Shown: positions 1-10,143, counted from the stretch's first letter. The stretch: 64,000 nt of DNA from Aquabacterium sp. NJ1 (GCF_000768065.1 NZ_JRKM01000001.1:310001-374000); one strand, 5' to 3'. Notes: a model not told the origin generated them from the letters alone. A program made the numbers and translations.

Positions 1-273
1 GGTTTTGGAAATGGCGATCAGCAAACGCAGATCACGTGCAGTGGGCTGGCGACGCGCGATGATGGTCGACAGGTCGGCATCGATGTCCATCTCCATCTGG
101 TTGACGCGCTCTTCGCCTTCCAGCACCTGGCTGGCGGTTTCGCCGCTGAAATGCGTCAGGGCGTAGATGGCCTGCGCCACCTGCGATTCAACGAGCCCAC
201 CCATCTCCAGCACACGTGTGGAAATGCCGCTGAGCTCGACATCAAACTGGCTGGACAAATGCTTCTCGGACAT
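1..273 (-). CDS. phoU: Phosphate signalling protein PhoU (N-terminal 91 residues, cut by window edge)
   Basis: PhoU links the Pst phosphate transporter to the PhoR-PhoB two-component system and keeps the Pho regulon off when phosphate is plentiful. The visible 91 residues start MSEKHLSSQFD and contain the family's helical pattern, with LEGEERVNQMEMDID followed by ARRQPTARDLR. The start at 273 is preceded by an AAGGAG-like site. It is the last gene seen of the leftward pst operon, 51 bases after pstB, the usual place for phoU. The C-terminal part lies outside the window, so nothing can be said about its completeness. Confidence 0.93.
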   Translation of the reverse strand, partial: MSEKHLSSQFDVELSGISTRVLEMGGLVESQVAQAIYALTHFSGETASQVLEGEERVNQMEMDIDADLSTIIARRQPTARDLRLLIAISKT

Positions 274-324
274 GGAAAAACTCCTTCGAAAACCTGTTTT
301 TGCTATTGATTGGAGTGGGCGTCA

Positions 325-1110
325 TCAACCGAAACGGCCGGTGATGTAGTCCTCGGTTTCCGTACGCTTGGGCTTCATGAAGATGTCGGTGGTGGCACCG
401 AACTCGATCAGCTCGCCCAGGTACATATAGGCCGTGAAGTCCGAGCAACGCGCGGCCTGCTGCATGTTGTGGGTCACGATCAGCACGGTGTAATCGTTCT
501 TCAACTCATGGATCAGCTCTTCGATCTTGCCGGTCGAGATCGGGTCCAGTGCGGAGCATGGCTCGTCCAGCAACAGTACTTCAGGCTTGATGGCAATGCC
601 GCGTGCAATGCACAGGCGTTGCTGCTGACCGCCCGACAGGCCGGAGCCGCTCTGATTGAGCTTGTCCTTGACCTCGTTCCACAGCGCCGCCTTCTTCAAG
701 GCCCATTCCACGCGCTCGTCCATCTCGACGCGCGACAGGTTCTCGAACAAGCGCACACCAAAGGCGATGTTCTCGTAAATGGACATCGGGAACGGCGTGG
801 GCTTCTGGAACACCATGCCAACACGGGCACGGATCAGCGACACGTCTTCCTTGGTGGTCAGGATGTCCTGGCCATCCAGCAGGATCTGCCCCTCGGCGCG
901 CTGCTCGGGGTAGAGCTCGAACATGCGGTTGAAGGTGCGCAACAAGGTGGACTTGCCGCAACCGGACGGGCCGATGAAGGCCGTCACCTTGTTCTCCGGC
1001 AACTCCATGTTCACGTTCTTGAGCGCGTGGAACTTGCCGTAGTAGAAGTTCAGGTTGCGCACGGCCAGCTTGGCCTTGTTGGGGGTCTGGGTTTGAACCT
1101 TGGCATCCAT
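325..1110 (-). CDS. pstB: Phosphate ABC transporter ATP-binding protein PstB
   Basis: PstB is the ATPase that powers high-affinity phosphate import through PstC-PstA at the inner membrane. The 261-residue protein has all ABC motifs: Walker [10 protein letters not shown] at 47-55, signature LSGGQ at 158-162, Walker B VLLLDEP at 178-184 and the switch histidine in VTHN near 214. The PstB-typical [15 protein letters not shown] stretch follows at about 101-115. Its length is normal for the family. It lies 39 bases after pstA and 51 before phoU in a single leftward operon. Confidence 0.97.
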   Translation of the reverse strand: MDAKVQTQTPNKAKLAVRNLNFYYGKFHALKNVNMELPENKVTAFIGPSGCGKSTLLRTFNRMFELYPEQRAEGQILLDGQDILTTKEDVSLIRARVGMVFQKPTPFPMSIYENIAFGVRLFENLSRVEMDERVEWALKKAALWNEVKDKLNQSGSGLSGGQQQRLCIARGIAIKPEVLLLDEPCSALDPISTGKIEELIHELKNDYTVLIVTHNMQQAARCSDFTAYMYLGELIEFGATTDIFMKPKRTETEDYITGRFG

Positions 1111-1149
1111 GGTGCAGGGTCTTTCTTGAATCTTGTGAGGCCGCGCCTA

Positions 1150-2007
1150 TCAGCGCTGACGGAACATCGTGCGGGCGATGATGTTGAGCACCAGCACCCC
1201 GGCAGTGATCAGGAACACGCCAGCCCAGGCCAGCTTCTGCCAGTTTTCATACGGGCTCATCGCGAACTTGAAAATCGTCACGGGCAAGCTGGCCATCGGG
1301 TGGCCCAGGTCTGCCGACCAGAACTGGTTCGACAAGGCCGTGAACAACAAGGGTGCCGTCTCACCGGAGATACGAGCCACAGCCAGCAAAATGCCGGTGA
1401 TCACCCCGGCACGCGCCGACTTCAAGGTGATCGTCAGGATCACGCGCCACTTGGGTGTCCCCAGTGCATAAGCGGCTTCACGCAAGGCATTGGGCACCAG
1501 CGACAGCATGTTCTCGGTGGTGCGGATCACCACCGGCACCACGATCAAGGCCAACGCCAGCACACCCGCCCAACCCGAGAAGGTATGCATGCGCGCCACC
1601 ACCATCGAGTAGATGAACAAGCCCACCACGATGGACGGCGCCGACAGCAGGATGTCGTTGATGAAACGCGTGACACTGCCCAGCCAGCCCTTCTGGCCGT
1701 ATTCCGCCAGGTAGATGCCGGCCATGATGCCCACCGGCGTGCCGATGGCCGTGGCCAGCCCCACCATCATCAGCGAGCCCATGATGGCGTTGGCCAGGCC
1801 GCCGGCTTCCTGAGGCGGCGGCGTCATCTGTGTGAAAGTGGCCAGCGTCAGGCCATCCACACCCAGGCGAACCGTCTCGATCAGGATCCAGACCAGCCAG
1901 ACCAGGCCAAAGGCCATGGCCAGCAGTGACATGGCCAGCGCGATGAAATTGGTGCGTTTGCGCCCGGCGTGGCGGCGTGCTCGAATGGCTTGCAATTCGG
2001 CGCTCAT
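1150..2007 (-). CDS. pstA: Phosphate ABC transporter permease PstA
   Basis: PstA is one of the two inner-membrane permease subunits of the Pst phosphate importer. The 285-residue protein has an N-terminal basic stretch ([10 protein letters not shown]), then about six hydrophobic segments. The EAA-loop region is recognisable around [17 protein letters not shown]. The start codon at 2007 overlaps the pstC stop in an ATGA junction, so translation of the two permeases is probably coupled. The family assignment is secure from both sequence and position between pstC and pstB. Confidence 0.96.
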   Translation of the reverse strand: MSAELQAIRARRHAGRKRTNFIALAMSLLAMAFGLVWLVWILIETVRLGVDGLTLATFTQMTPPPQEAGGLANAIMGSLMMVGLATAIGTPVGIMAGIYLAEYGQKGWLGSVTRFINDILLSAPSIVVGLFIYSMVVARMHTFSGWAGVLALALIVVPVVIRTTENMLSLVPNALREAAYALGTPKWRVILTITLKSARAGVITGILLAVARISGETAPLLFTALSNQFWSADLGHPMASLPVTIFKFAMSPYENWQKLAWAGVFLITAGVLVLNIIARTMFRQR

Positions 2008-3035
2008 GCTCGCGCTCCTTCAGACTTCTTCAAACGGGCCAGCAAGACCTTCGAGAAGGCCAGCACCACAAAGGTGATGAAGAACAGGATCAGGCCCAGG
2101 TAGACCAGCGAGGCCTGGTGCAGGCCTTCACCCGCTTCGGCAAACTCGTTGGCCAGGGCCGAGGTGATGCTGTTGGCCGCCTCGAAGACAGACAGCGAAT
2201 TGAGCTGGTTCATGTTGCCGATCACGAAGGTCACGGCCATGGTCTCGCCCAGCGCGCGCCCCAGGCCCAGCATGATGCCGCCCACCACACCGGTCTTGGT
2301 GTAAGGCAACACGACCTTCCAGACCACCTCCCAGGTGGTCGAACCCAGGCCGTAGGCCGATTCCTTGAGCAGCGGCGGCGTCACCTCGAACACGTCACGC
2401 ATCACCGACGCAATGAAAGGGATGATCATGATGGCCAGGATGATGCCGGCAGACAGGATGCCAATGCCCACCGGGGGGCCGCTGAACAGGGCACCGATAT
2501 AAGGCAGGCCTTGCGAGGCGTTCTGCAGGGGCTGCTGCACATACGTGGCCAGCAGCGGCCCGAACACCAGCAAGCCCCACATGCCATACACGATGGAAGG
2601 CACGGCGGCCAGCAACTCGACTGCGATACCGAGCGGGCGCTTCAACCAGGAGGGCGACAACTCGGTCAGGAACATGGCGATGCCAAAGCTCACCGGCACG
2701 GCGATCAACAGCGCGATGATCGATGTCATCAAGGTGCCGTAGATCATGACCAGGCCACCGAACTGCTCTTGAACCGGATCCCACTCCGTGCGCCACAGGA
2801 AGCTGATGCCGTAGGCCTTGATGGCCGGCCAGGCGCCCACGATCAGCGAGCCGATGATGCCCACCAGCAAAGCCAGGGTCAAAACAGCTGCCGCGCGAGC
2901 GAGCATGGCAAAGGCGGTATCGGCCCACGGGGTGGCCACGCGTCGAGCAGGTGGGTTGGTCATAGGTCGGCCCTTGACGCCGCGAGAAGGGGGAACATCG
3001 GCGTCATCAATGTCAGCAGGAAGAATGGCAGTCAT
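2004..3035 (-). CDS. pstC: Phosphate ABC transporter permease PstC
   Basis: PstC pairs with PstA to form the phosphate channel of the Pst importer. It is 343 residues long, with about 40 cytoplasmic residues before the first hydrophobic segment ([19 protein letters not shown]). An EAA-type loop is visible at [23 protein letters not shown] site six bases before the ATG at 3035 supports the start chosen. It is separated from pstS by 117 bases holding a terminator-like hairpin, and it overlaps pstA by four bases. Confidence 0.96.
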   Translation of the reverse strand: MTAILPADIDDADVPPSRGVKGRPMTNPPARRVATPWADTAFAMLARAAAVLTLALLVGIIGSLIVGAWPAIKAYGISFLWRTEWDPVQEQFGGLVMIYGTLMTSIIALLIAVPVSFGIAMFLTELSPSWLKRPLGIAVELLAAVPSIVYGMWGLLVFGPLLATYVQQPLQNASQGLPYIGALFSGPPVGIGILSAGIILAIMIIPFIASVMRDVFEVTPPLLKESAYGLGSTTWEVVWKVVLPYTKTGVVGGIMLGLGRALGETMAVTFVIGNMNQLNSLSVFEAANSITSALANEFAEAGEGLHQASLVYLGLILFFITFVVLAFSKVLLARLKKSEGARA

Positions 3036-3090
3036 CGAAAGCCTCCGTCAGCGAGGAACATCGGGGTCATGTACGACGGGCACAACTGAA

Positions 3091-3126
3091 ACAAAAGGCC
3101 GGACACCGTTCAAACCAGCGCCCGGC
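3091..3126 (-). terminator. Terminator-like hairpin between pstS and pstC
   Basis: On the minus strand, nine bases at 3118-3126 pair with 3098-3106, with some G-U pairs, around an 11-base loop. A U-rich run follows (complement of 3091-3097). It lies just after the pstS stop. Partial termination here would give more binding protein than permease, as is common for ABC importers. That role is inference. Confidence 0.55.
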
Positions 3127-3152
3127 ACACAGAGAACATCAATTCAAGGCGA

Positions 3153-4187
3153 TCACTTGTACGAAACAGCCTTGCCAGCCGTGTCGGCAATGCCAGCCCA
3201 CTGCTTGCGGACCAGATCCTTGACCGATGCGGGCAGCGGCACGTACTCCAGGTCCGAAGCCGTCTTGTCGCCATTGACATAGGCCCATTCGAAGAACTTC
3301 AGGGTGCTGGCTGCCTGGGCAGGCTTGTCTTGCGACTTGTGCATCAGGATGAAGGTGGCGCCGCTCAGAGGCCAGGCATTCTTGTCGACCTGGTTGGTCA
3401 GCACCTGGTAGAAGGACTTGTTCCACTCGGCGGACGCAGCTGCAGCCTTGAACGTGGCGTCATCCGGCTCCACGAAGTTGCCAGCGGCGTTCTTCAGCGC
3501 CACGTGCGACATCTTGTTCTGCTTGGCGTAGGCGTACTCCACATAGCCGATCGAGTTGGGCAGGCGCTGCACGAAGGCCGACACGCCCTCGTTGCCCTTG
3601 CCACCCGCGCCCGTAGGCCAGTTCACGGCGGTGCCTTCACCCACTTTGGCCTTCCACTCGGCGTTCACCTTGGACAGGTAGTTCGTGAAGATGAAGCTGG
3701 TGCCCGAACCATCAGCGCGGCGAACCGGTGCGATGGCGGCGTCAGGCAGCGCCACGCCGGGGTTGAGCGCAACCAGGGCGGGGTCATTCCACTTGGTGAT
3801 CTTGCCCAGGTAGATGTTGCCCAGCACTTCGCCGGTCATCTTCAGCTGGCCTGGGGCGATGCCCTTGATGTTCACCACCGGCACAACACCACCGATCACG
3901 GTGGGGAACTGCATCAGGCCGTCCTTGGCCAGTTCGTCGTCCTTCAAGGGCATGTCGGAAGCACCGAAGTCAACCGTCTTGGCCTTGATCTGCTTGATAC
4001 CAGCGCCAGAACCCACCGACTGGTAGTTGATGCGCACATTGGTGGCGGCATTGAAAGCCGAGGCCCACTTGGCGTACAGCGGCGCAGGGAAAGTCGCGCC
4101 GGCGCCAGTGACGTCCTCGGCAAAAACAGTACCGGACACCAGAGCCAGGGCCACAGCCGCGGCGGTGCGAATCATCTTGAAGCTCAT
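3153..4187 (-). CDS. pstS: Phosphate-binding periplasmic protein PstS
   Basis: PstS captures phosphate in the periplasm and delivers it to PstC-PstA. The protein is 344 residues from the ATG at 4187. Residues 1-23 form a signal peptide (MSFKMIRT, then a hydrophobic core, then TVFA before ED). The mature part opens with the family hallmark GAGATFPAPLYAKW and also contains SVGSGAGIKQI and RRADGSGTSFIFT. An in-frame upstream extension to 4313 exists, but it would put 42 residues in front of a good signal peptide and run across the Pho box, so it was not used. A Pho box lies about 63 bases upstream of the start. Confidence 0.96.
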   Translation of the reverse strand: MSFKMIRTAAAVALALVSGTVFAEDVTGAGATFPAPLYAKWASAFNAATNVRINYQSVGSGAGIKQIKAKTVDFGASDMPLKDDELAKDGLMQFPTVIGGVVPVVNIKGIAPGQLKMTGEVLGNIYLGKITKWNDPALVALNPGVALPDAAIAPVRRADGSGTSFIFTNYLSKVNAEWKAKVGEGTAVNWPTGAGGKGNEGVSAFVQRLPNSIGYVEYAYAKQNKMSHVALKNAAGNFVEPDDATFKAAAASAEWNKSFYQVLTNQVDKNAWPLSGATFILMHKSQDKPAQAASTLKFFEWAYVNGDKTASDLEYVPLPASVKDLVRKQWAGIADTAGKAVSYK

Positions 4188-4249
4188 GTCTACGCCTTTC
4201 TTGTCATGTGACAGACAAATTTCTATGGGGCGGACTTTAGAGCGCGATT

Positions 4250-4267
4250 GTGACGCGTATGTGACAG
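4250..4267 (-). promoter_or_regulatory. Pho box upstream of pstS
   Basis: On the minus strand CTGTCAC, a four-base spacer and GCGTCAC form two seven-base half-sites with 11-base periodicity. This is the classical PhoB arrangement. The site is about 63 bases before the pstS start. It is a strong match to the known consensus, but binding has not been shown here. Confidence 0.75.
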
Positions 4268-4326
4268 CAAATTCCAGCCTTGTCACAAAAAGACAGTCCG
4301 GACGGCGCACCATTTCCGTGACAACG

Positions 4327-4355
4327 TCGTCACGACTTCGTCACGCAAACGTCAT
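4327..4355 (+). promoter_or_regulatory. Tandem Pho boxes (three half-sites) upstream of the FAS1 lipoprotein gene
   Basis: Three seven-base units, TCGTCAC, TCGTCAC and ACGTCAT, follow each other with exact four-base spacers (4327-4333, 4338-4344, 4349-4355). They read toward the gene starting at 4426 and end about 70 bases before its ATG. The first two units are identical. This is the layout of overlapping PhoB sites, which suggests the downstream lipoprotein is induced by phosphate starvation. Confidence 0.7.
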
Positions 4356-4425
4356 GTGACAAACCTATCGTGCCAGCACGCTCCTCGGATTCTGCTGGAG
4401 CCCATACCTCGTACGGAGACCGCAT

Positions 4426-4932
4426 ATGACCCCTCGCCGCCCCCACCTCCTGCTGCTGAGCAGCCTGCTTGCCCTCACCTTGTCTTTTGCGGGTTGCGCC
4501 AACACCAACGCCGTTGCCAAGCCGGCCAACGTGCTCGCGGCTGCCAGCGCCAATCCGGAACTGAGCACTTTCAGCAAACTGATTCAGCAAGCCGGGCTGC
4601 AGGACACACTGCAGGGCAACGGCCCCGTCACCGTGTTTGCGCCGTCTGACGAGGCCTTCAAGGCCCTGCCGGCTGCCACGCTGGACAAGCTGGCCAAGGA
4701 CCCTGCCCGGCTCAAGGCCGTCCTGGGCTACCACGTGGTGCCAGGCCTGGTGAAGTCGAGTGACATCGACAGCGCCCAACCCCTGACCACCTCGACCGGC
4801 GCCAAGATGAATGTGGCCAAGGCCGGCGACTTCGTGACCGCGGACGATGGCCTGGTCACCAAGGCCGACCTGCCTGCGAGCAATGGCGTCATCCACGTGA
4901 TCGACCGTGTGCTGACCCCGCCCAAGAAATAA
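4426..4932 (+). CDS. FAS1 (fasciclin) domain lipoprotein
   Basis: This is a 168-residue exported protein with one FAS1 domain, a fold used in cell-surface adhesion proteins. The N-terminus has basic residues (MTPRRPH) and a hydrophobic core ending in FAGC with Cys24, so it is probably a lipoprotein; Phe at -3 makes the lipobox slightly unusual. FAS1 motifs are clear: NGPVTVFAPSDEAFKALP near 65-82, YHVVPG and the closing NGVIHVIDRVL. It is divergent from pstS, behind tandem Pho boxes, and is followed by a strong hairpin terminator shared with glmM. Its exact role is unknown; a link to phosphate stress is inferred only from the promoter. Confidence 0.88.
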   Translation: MTPRRPHLLLLSSLLALTLSFAGCANTNAVAKPANVLAAASANPELSTFSKLIQQAGLQDTLQGNGPVTVFAPSDEAFKALPAATLDKLAKDPARLKAVLGYHVVPGLVKSSDIDSAQPLTTSTGAKMNVAKAGDFVTADDGLVTKADLPASNGVIHVIDRVLTPPKK

Positions 4933-4945
4933 GCCACGTCAGACG

Positions 4946-4978
4946 TGAAAAAGCCGGATGGAGTAGCCGGCTTTTTCA
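4946..4978. terminator. Bidirectional terminator between the FAS1 gene and glmM
   Basis: Twelve bases at 4946-4957 pair perfectly with 4967-4978 around a nine-base loop. The arms carry A- and T-runs, so the structure terminates in both directions. It sits between two convergent genes. Confidence 0.85.
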
Positions 4979-5000
4979 TTTTCGGTGTCGACCTGCAGGA

Positions 5001-6332
5001 TCAGGCCTTGACCGCATCCGCCAGTGCTTGTGCGCACTGGTCAGCCAGGGCACGGTCCTCGGCCTCCACCATCACACGCAGGAGCGGCTCGGTGCCGGAG
5101 GGGCGAATCAACACCCGCCCGCGACCATTGAGTTGCGCCAGCACCGTTTTCTGGGTGTCGGCCAATGTGGCGCTGGCGCGCCAGTCCTGCCCGGGCGTCA
5201 AGCGCACATTGATCAGCCGCTGCGGGAACAGGTTAACCCCTTCCAGCCATTGATCCAGCCGCTTGCCGCTGCGCGCCACGGCCTGCAGCACCTGCAGCGC
5301 ACTCACGATGCCGTCGCCGGTGGTGTGCCGATCCAGTGCGATCAGGTGGCCAGAACCCTCGCCACCAAGCTGCCAGCCGCGGCAAACCAGCTCTTCCAGC
5401 ACATAGCGGTCGCCCACCTTGGCACGCACGAAATCCACGCCCCGGTTTTGCAGCGCCAGCTCGACCGCCATATTGGTCATGAGCGTGCCCACCGCACCCG
5501 GAACAACTTCGCCCTGGTCGATCCGGTCAGCCACCATGACATACAGCAGTTCGTCGCCGTTGTAGAGGCGCCCTTGCGCGTCCACCAACTGCAGCCGGTC
5601 TGCATCGCCATCCAGCGCGATGCCGTAATGCGCACCGTGCTCGGCCACAGCCTTGATCAAGGCCTCAGGATGTGTAGCGCCCACACCTTCGTTGATGTTC
5701 ACCCCGGTGGGCGAACAGCCGATCGAAATCACCTCGGCGCCCAACTCGTGGAACACCTCCGGCGCGACCTGGTAGCCCGCCCCATGAGCGGCATCGATCA
5801 CCAGCTTCAGGCCCTTGAGCGACAGGTTGGAAGAAAACGTGCCCTTGCAGAACTCGATGTAGCGGCCGCGCGCATCGTTGAGCCGCCTGGCCCTGCCCAG
5901 ATTGGGTGAGTCAACCCAGCTTGGCGCGTCATTGAGTGCAGCCTCGACCGCCAGCTCCCACTCGTCGGGCAACTTTTCGCCCTTGGCCGAGAAGAACTTG
6001 ATGCCGTTGTCGGCAAACGGGTTGTGCGAGGCGCTGATGACCACGCCCAGGTTCAGACGAAGGGCCCGGGTCAGGTAAGCCACACCCGGCGTCGGCAACG
6101 GCCCGGTCAACAGCACGTCCACGCCCGCCGAGGCGAACCCCGCCTCCAGCGCAGACTCCAGCATGTAGCCGGAAATGCGGGTGTCCTTGCCGATCAGGAC
6201 GGTGGGACGCTGCTCGGTGCGACGCAGCACCTGCCCCACGGCATGCCCCAGGCGCAAGACGAAGTCCGGCGTGATCGGTGCCTGCCCCACCGTGCCACGG
6301 ATGCCATCGGTTCCAAAATATTGACGAGCCAT
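5001..6332 (-). CDS. glmM: Phosphoglucosamine mutase GlmM
   Basis: GlmM converts glucosamine-6-phosphate to glucosamine-1-phosphate in the cytosol, a step toward UDP-GlcNAc for peptidoglycan and lipopolysaccharide. The protein is 443 residues, the family length. The phosphoserine loop ISASHNP has its active serine at residue 102. The N-terminal [10 protein letters not shown]-type motif is seen as [10 protein letters not shown]. The metal site ALDGDADR and the sugar-phosphate loop [11 protein letters not shown] are intact. It follows folP by about 60 bases on the same strand, the order known from many proteobacteria. Confidence 0.97.
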   Translation of the reverse strand: MARQYFGTDGIRGTVGQAPITPDFVLRLGHAVGQVLRRTEQRPTVLIGKDTRISGYMLESALEAGFASAGVDVLLTGPLPTPGVAYLTRALRLNLGVVISASHNPFADNGIKFFSAKGEKLPDEWELAVEAALNDAPSWVDSPNLGRARRLNDARGRYIEFCKGTFSSNLSLKGLKLVIDAAHGAGYQVAPEVFHELGAEVISIGCSPTGVNINEGVGATHPEALIKAVAEHGAHYGIALDGDADRLQLVDAQGRLYNGDELLYVMVADRIDQGEVVPGAVGTLMTNMAVELALQNRGVDFVRAKVGDRYVLEELVCRGWQLGGEGSGHLIALDRHTTGDGIVSALQVLQAVARSGKRLDQWLEGVNLFPQRLINVRLTPGQDWRASATLADTQKTVLAQLNGRGRVLIRPSGTEPLLRVMVEAEDRALADQCAQALADAVKA

Positions 6333-6393
6333 GTTGTTCTGAAAATAGATAGCGCTTTACCCGAAGGCGCATTGTGCGCCCACAAGTGTTGTT

Positions 6394-7227
6394 TCAGTTT
6401 GATAAATTCGCAGCCACCCAGACCTTCAAGGCGTCTGATGTCGCCGCCACATCGTGCACCCGCACAATGCGAGCCCCCCTGCTGATCGACGCCAGCGCAG
6501 CGGCCACACTGGCCACCAGACGCTCCTCGACTGGCCGCCCCGTGATGTGCCCCAAGGTCGACTTTCGAGACCACCCGAGCAGCAAGGGGCGCCCCAGATC
6601 CAGCAGCGCTTCCTGACGTTGTAACAACTCGATATTGTGCGCTGGCGTCTTGCCGAAACCGATACCCGGATCAAGGGTGATCCGAGCAGAATGAACGCCC
6701 TGGGCGAGCAGCGCATCCAGCCGCTGCGCCAGATAGGCCTTGACCTCGGACACCACATCCGGATAGCTCGGCCGGTTCTGCATCGTGGCAGGGTCTCCCT
6801 GCATGTGCATCAGGCAGACACCGCAGCGCGCATGCGACGCCACCACAGCCTCGGCACCTGGCGCCTCCAGCGCACGGATGTCGTTGATGATGTCCACACC
6901 CGCATCCAGCGCACGGCGCATGACTTCGGTTTTGCAGGTGTCCACCGACACCGGCACCCCCAGCGTCACGGCAGCCTTGAGCACCGCCTCCAGACGAGCC
7001 CATTCTTCTTCGGGGCTGAGCGTGGGCGCCCCCGGGCGGCTGGATTCACCGCCGATGTCGAGGATGTCGGCCCCCTCTCGCACCAGGCGCTCGCATTGCC
7101 GGAGGGCGTCCTTGGCGCTGAGGTATTGCCCACCATCTGAAAAGGAGTCGGGGGTGACATTGACAATGCCCATGATCCTGGGGCGACTCAGGTCGATGTC
7201 AAAGCGGGTGGTCTGCCAGATCGTCAT
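6394..7227 (-). CDS. folP: Dihydropteroate synthase FolP
   Basis: FolP condenses p-aminobenzoate with dihydropterin pyrophosphate in folate synthesis and is the target of sulfonamides. From the ATG at 7227 it has 277 residues, the normal size. Family motifs are visible: IVNVTPDSFSDGG at about 21-33, DIGGESSRPGA at 57-67, and DPGIGFGK further on. A longer in-frame start at 7344 would overlap the 3' end of ftsH and the ftsH terminator, so the shorter start is preferred. It probably belongs with glmM downstream. Confidence 0.96.
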   Translation of the reverse strand: MTIWQTTRFDIDLSRPRIMGIVNVTPDSFSDGGQYLSAKDALRQCERLVREGADILDIGGESSRPGAPTLSPEEEWARLEAVLKAAVTLGVPVSVDTCKTEVMRRALDAGVDIINDIRALEAPGAEAVVASHARCGVCLMHMQGDPATMQNRPSYPDVVSEVKAYLAQRLDALLAQGVHSARITLDPGIGFGKTPAHNIELLQRQEALLDLGRPLLLGWSRKSTLGHITGRPVEERLVASVAAALASISRGARIVRVHDVAATSDALKVWVAANLSN

Positions 7228-7274
7228 GTTCAAGAAGGCTTTCAGATCGCGCTCTGCGCCAGCGCCTGCGCCAT

Positions 7275-7297
7275 GAAAAACGGGGCCGAAGCCCCGT
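7275..7297 (-). terminator. Intrinsic terminator after ftsH
   Basis: On the minus strand ACGGGGC and GCCCCGT pair around a TTCG tetraloop and are followed by five T. It lies 25-47 bases beyond the ftsH stop and before the folP start, so it separates ftsH from folP-glmM at least partly. Confidence 0.85.
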
Positions 7298-7321
7298 GTG
7301 GTTTGATGCCTGGGTCTGAGG

Positions 7322-9226
7322 TCAGACGGCAGCCGGCGCGCCATCAGTGCTCATCGGGGGCTTGTTGCCACCGCTGGGGCGGTTGCTGGGAGGCGTCCAG
7401 TCCTTGGGCGGGCGAGGCTCACGGCCTTCCATGATGTCGTTGATCTGGTCTGCATCGATGGTTTCCCATTCCAGCAAGGCCTTCGCCATGGCGTGCATCT
7501 TGTCCTGGTTGTCCTCGATGAGCTTGCGCGCAATGGCGTACTGTTCGTCGATGATCTTGCGGATCTGCTTGTCGACCTTCTGCATGGTCTCTTCAGACAT
7601 GTTGTTGGTCTTGGTGATCGAGCGACCCAGGAAGACTTCGCCTTCGTTGTCGGCATAGACCATGGGGCCCAACTCGTCGGTCATGCCGTAGCGGGTCACC
7701 ATGTCGCGGGCGATGGCTGTGGCACGCTCGAAGTCATTCGATGCCCCGGTGGTCATCTGGTCCATGAAGACCTCTTCGGCGATACGGCCACCAAACAGCA
7801 CCGAGATGGTGTCCAGCATGCGGGTCTTGTCCATGCTGTAGCGGTCACCTTCAGGCAACTGCATGGTCACACCCAGCGCACGGCCGCGCGGGATGATGGT
7901 GACCTTGTGCACAGGGTCGGTCTTGGGCAGCAGGCGCGCCACCAGTGCGTGACCCGCCTCGTGATACGCCGTGTTCTTGCGCTCTTCCTCGGGCATGATC
8001 ATGGACTTGCGCTCGGGGCCCATCATGATCTTGTCCTTGGCCTTCTCGAAGTCCTGCATCTCGACCACGCGGCCATTGCGGCGTGCGGCAAACAAGGCAG
8101 CTTCGTTGACCAGGTTGGCCAGATCGGCACCAGAGAAACCGGGGGTACCACGCGCCAGGATGTCGGCACGGACGTCCTGCCCCACCGGCACCTTGCGAAT
8201 GTGCACGTTCAGGATTTGCTCGCGGCCACGCACATCAGGCAGGGTCACGTAGACCTGACGGTCGAAACGGCCGGGACGCAGCAGGGCCGGGTCCAGGATG
8301 TCAGGGCGGTTGGTCGCGGCGATCACGATCACACCCGCGTTGGTGTCGAAGCCGTCCATCTCGACCAGCATCTGGTTGAGGGTCTGCTCGCGTTCGTCGT
8401 TACCACCACCCAGGCCTGCACCACGGTGGCGACCCACGGCGTCGATTTCGTCCACGAAGATGATGCAAGGCGCATTCTTCTTGGCTTGCTCGAACATGTC
8501 ACGGACACGGGCCGCACCCACACCCACGAACATTTCAACGAAGTCAGAGCCGGAGATTGTGAAGAACGGCACCTTGGCTTCACCCGCAATGGACTTGGCC
8601 AGCAAGGTTTTACCGGTACCGGGAGGGCCAACCATCAACACGCCACGGGGAATGCGGCCGCCGAGTTTCTGGAATTTCTGAGGGTCACGCAGGAAGTCGA
8701 CCAGTTCCTTGACTTCTTCCTTGGCCTCGTCACAACCCGCCACGTCAGCAAAGGTGACGTTGTTGTTGTTCTCGTCGAGCATGCGGGCTTTGCTCTTGCC
8801 GAAGCTGAACGCCCCGCCTTTGCCGCCGCCCTGCATCTGCCGCATGAAGTAAATCCACACGCCGACCAGCAGCAGCATCGGGCCCCAGGACACCAGCAGG
8901 CTCATGAGCAGCGAGGGCTCTTCGCGGGGCTTGACGTCGAACTTCACACCGTTGTTGATCAGGTCGCCCACCAGACCGCGGTCCAAGTAGGTGGCCGTGC
9001 TGCGGATGCGCTTGTCATCCGTGGTGGTGGCGATGATTTCGGTGCCGCCGCCGCCCTCTTGCAGGGTGACGCTCTTGATGCGTTTGGCACGCACTTCCTC
9101 GAGGAAGTCTGAGTAGCCGATCTGGCTACCACCTGTGCTGGCACGGTCGAACTGCTTGAACACGGTGAACAACACCAGCGCCACAACAAGCCAGACTGCG
9201 ATCTTCGAGAACCATTGATTGTTCAC
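7322..9226 (-). CDS. ftsH: ATP-dependent zinc metalloprotease FtsH
   Basis: FtsH is a membrane-bound AAA+ protease that degrades misfolded membrane proteins and regulatory proteins such as sigma-32. The 634-residue protein has two N-terminal membrane segments (about 9-24 and 106-127), an AAA domain with Walker A GPPGTGKT at 200-207 and Walker B IIFVDEID near 255-262, and the zinc protease motif HEAGH at 422-426. The tail is Pro-rich ([17 protein letters not shown]). It follows rlmE on the same strand, with a 225-base gap that holds a sigma-32-like promoter. Confidence 0.98.
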   Translation of the reverse strand: MNNQWFSKIAVWLVVALVLFTVFKQFDRASTGGSQIGYSDFLEEVRAKRIKSVTLQEGGGGTEIIATTTDDKRIRSTATYLDRGLVGDLINNGVKFDVKPREEPSLLMSLLVSWGPMLLLVGVWIYFMRQMQGGGKGGAFSFGKSKARMLDENNNNVTFADVAGCDEAKEEVKELVDFLRDPQKFQKLGGRIPRGVLMVGPPGTGKTLLAKSIAGEAKVPFFTISGSDFVEMFVGVGAARVRDMFEQAKKNAPCIIFVDEIDAVGRHRGAGLGGGNDEREQTLNQMLVEMDGFDTNAGVIVIAATNRPDILDPALLRPGRFDRQVYVTLPDVRGREQILNVHIRKVPVGQDVRADILARGTPGFSGADLANLVNEAALFAARRNGRVVEMQDFEKAKDKIMMGPERKSMIMPEEERKNTAYHEAGHALVARLLPKTDPVHKVTIIPRGRALGVTMQLPEGDRYSMDKTRMLDTISVLFGGRIAEEVFMDQMTTGASNDFERATAIARDMVTRYGMTDELGPMVYADNEGEVFLGRSITKTNNMSEETMQKVDKQIRKIIDEQYAIARKLIEDNQDKMHAMAKALLEWETIDADQINDIMEGREPRPPKDWTPPSNRPSGGNKPPMSTDGAPAAV

Positions 9227-9351
9227 CGCGGCTCCTTCATCCCATTCACACCTGCCCCGGCTGACGCTGTATGCATCAACCCACCGCGGCAGGTTTCAAA
9301 AATCACGCTCAAACCCATCAGACTGAATAAGCCAAACGCAATCTTCGCGGT

Positions 9352-9379
9352 ACATGGGGATGATTCTAGAACAGTCAAG
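9352..9379 (-). promoter_or_regulatory. Sigma-32-like heat-shock promoter for ftsH
   Basis: On the minus strand CTTGACT is followed after 13 bases by CCCCATGT. The second element fits the sigma-32 -10 consensus CCCCATNT exactly, and the -35 matches five of seven positions of CTTGAAA. It lies about 125 bases upstream of the ftsH ATG and after the rlmE stop. Confidence 0.65.
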
Positions 9380-9451
9380 AGAGACCCTGCAGAAATCAAG
9401 CCCCTGTGAAACACCTGTTTTCGGCACTTAAAAGACGGCCATCAACAAAAT

Positions 9452-10126
9452 TCATCGGGATTTGAGCCCGATGCCCACCAGGAAAGTCTCGGCCGACTTG
9501 TCCCGAGAGGCCTTGGGCTTGATGGGCTTGACCACGCGGAAATGCTCGCGGAACAACTCGACCAGCTGGCTATAGCCGCTGCCGTGAAACACCTTGCAGA
9601 CCAGTGCCCCGTCCTTTTTGAGGTGATTTTGTGCGAAATCGATGGCAAGTTCGATCAAATGCTCAATACGTGCGCTATCTGTTACCCCGATGCCGCTCAA
9701 ATTGGGCGCCATATCCGAGATGACGACGTCAACCTGGCGCTCGCCCACGGCCTCACGCAACTGCGCCAGCACCGCGTCTTCGCGGAAGTCACCCTGGATG
9801 AACTGTACGCCGTCAACCGGCTCGAAATCCAGCAAGTCCAGCGCGATGATGGTGCCGTTGAGCTGGCCGGTTGCCGCGCCACCAGCGCCGGCGTCCTTGG
9901 GGGCAAACTTGCGGCGCACGTACTGGCTCCAGGCGCCGGGCGAAGCTCCCAGGTCGACCACCAACTGGCCTGGCTTGATCAGGCTCAGGGCTTCGTCGAT
10001 TTCCTTGAGCTTGTAAGCGGCACGCGAGCGATACCCCTCTTTCCCGGCCAATTTGACGTAAGTGTCATGGACATGGTCATGCAACCATGCTTTGTTCACT
10101 TTTTTGCTTTTCGTTTGGACTTTCAT
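9452..10126 (-). CDS. rlmE: 23S rRNA 2'-O-methyltransferase RlmE (FtsJ/RrmJ)
   Basis: RlmE methylates U2552 in the A loop of 23S rRNA on the 50S particle. The 224-residue protein has the FtsJ fold. The SAM loop [15 protein letters not shown] lies at about 56-70, the catalytic lysine sits in SRAAYKL near 39, and an aspartate lies in [11 protein letters not shown]. An acidic [11 protein letters not shown] insert separates two strands. The gene precedes ftsH as in Escherichia coli and is divergent from yhbY, with only 17 bases between start codons. Confidence 0.96.
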   Translation of the reverse strand: MKVQTKSKKVNKAWLHDHVHDTYVKLAGKEGYRSRAAYKLKEIDEALSLIKPGQLVVDLGASPGAWSQYVRRKFAPKDAGAGGAATGQLNGTIIALDLLDFEPVDGVQFIQGDFREDAVLAQLREAVGERQVDVVISDMAPNLSGIGVTDSARIEHLIELAIDFAQNHLKKDGALVCKVFHGSGYSQLVELFREHFRVVKPIKPKASRDKSAETFLVGIGLKSR

Positions 10127-10143
10127 GGCTCGATAATAGAGGG

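Noticed and set aside
4188-4313. 42-residue upstream extension of pstS
   Set aside because: It would place residues ahead of a complete signal peptide and cross the Pho box.
7228-7344. 39-residue upstream extension of folP
   Set aside because: It overlaps the ftsH end and its terminator; the family N-terminus begins at 7227.
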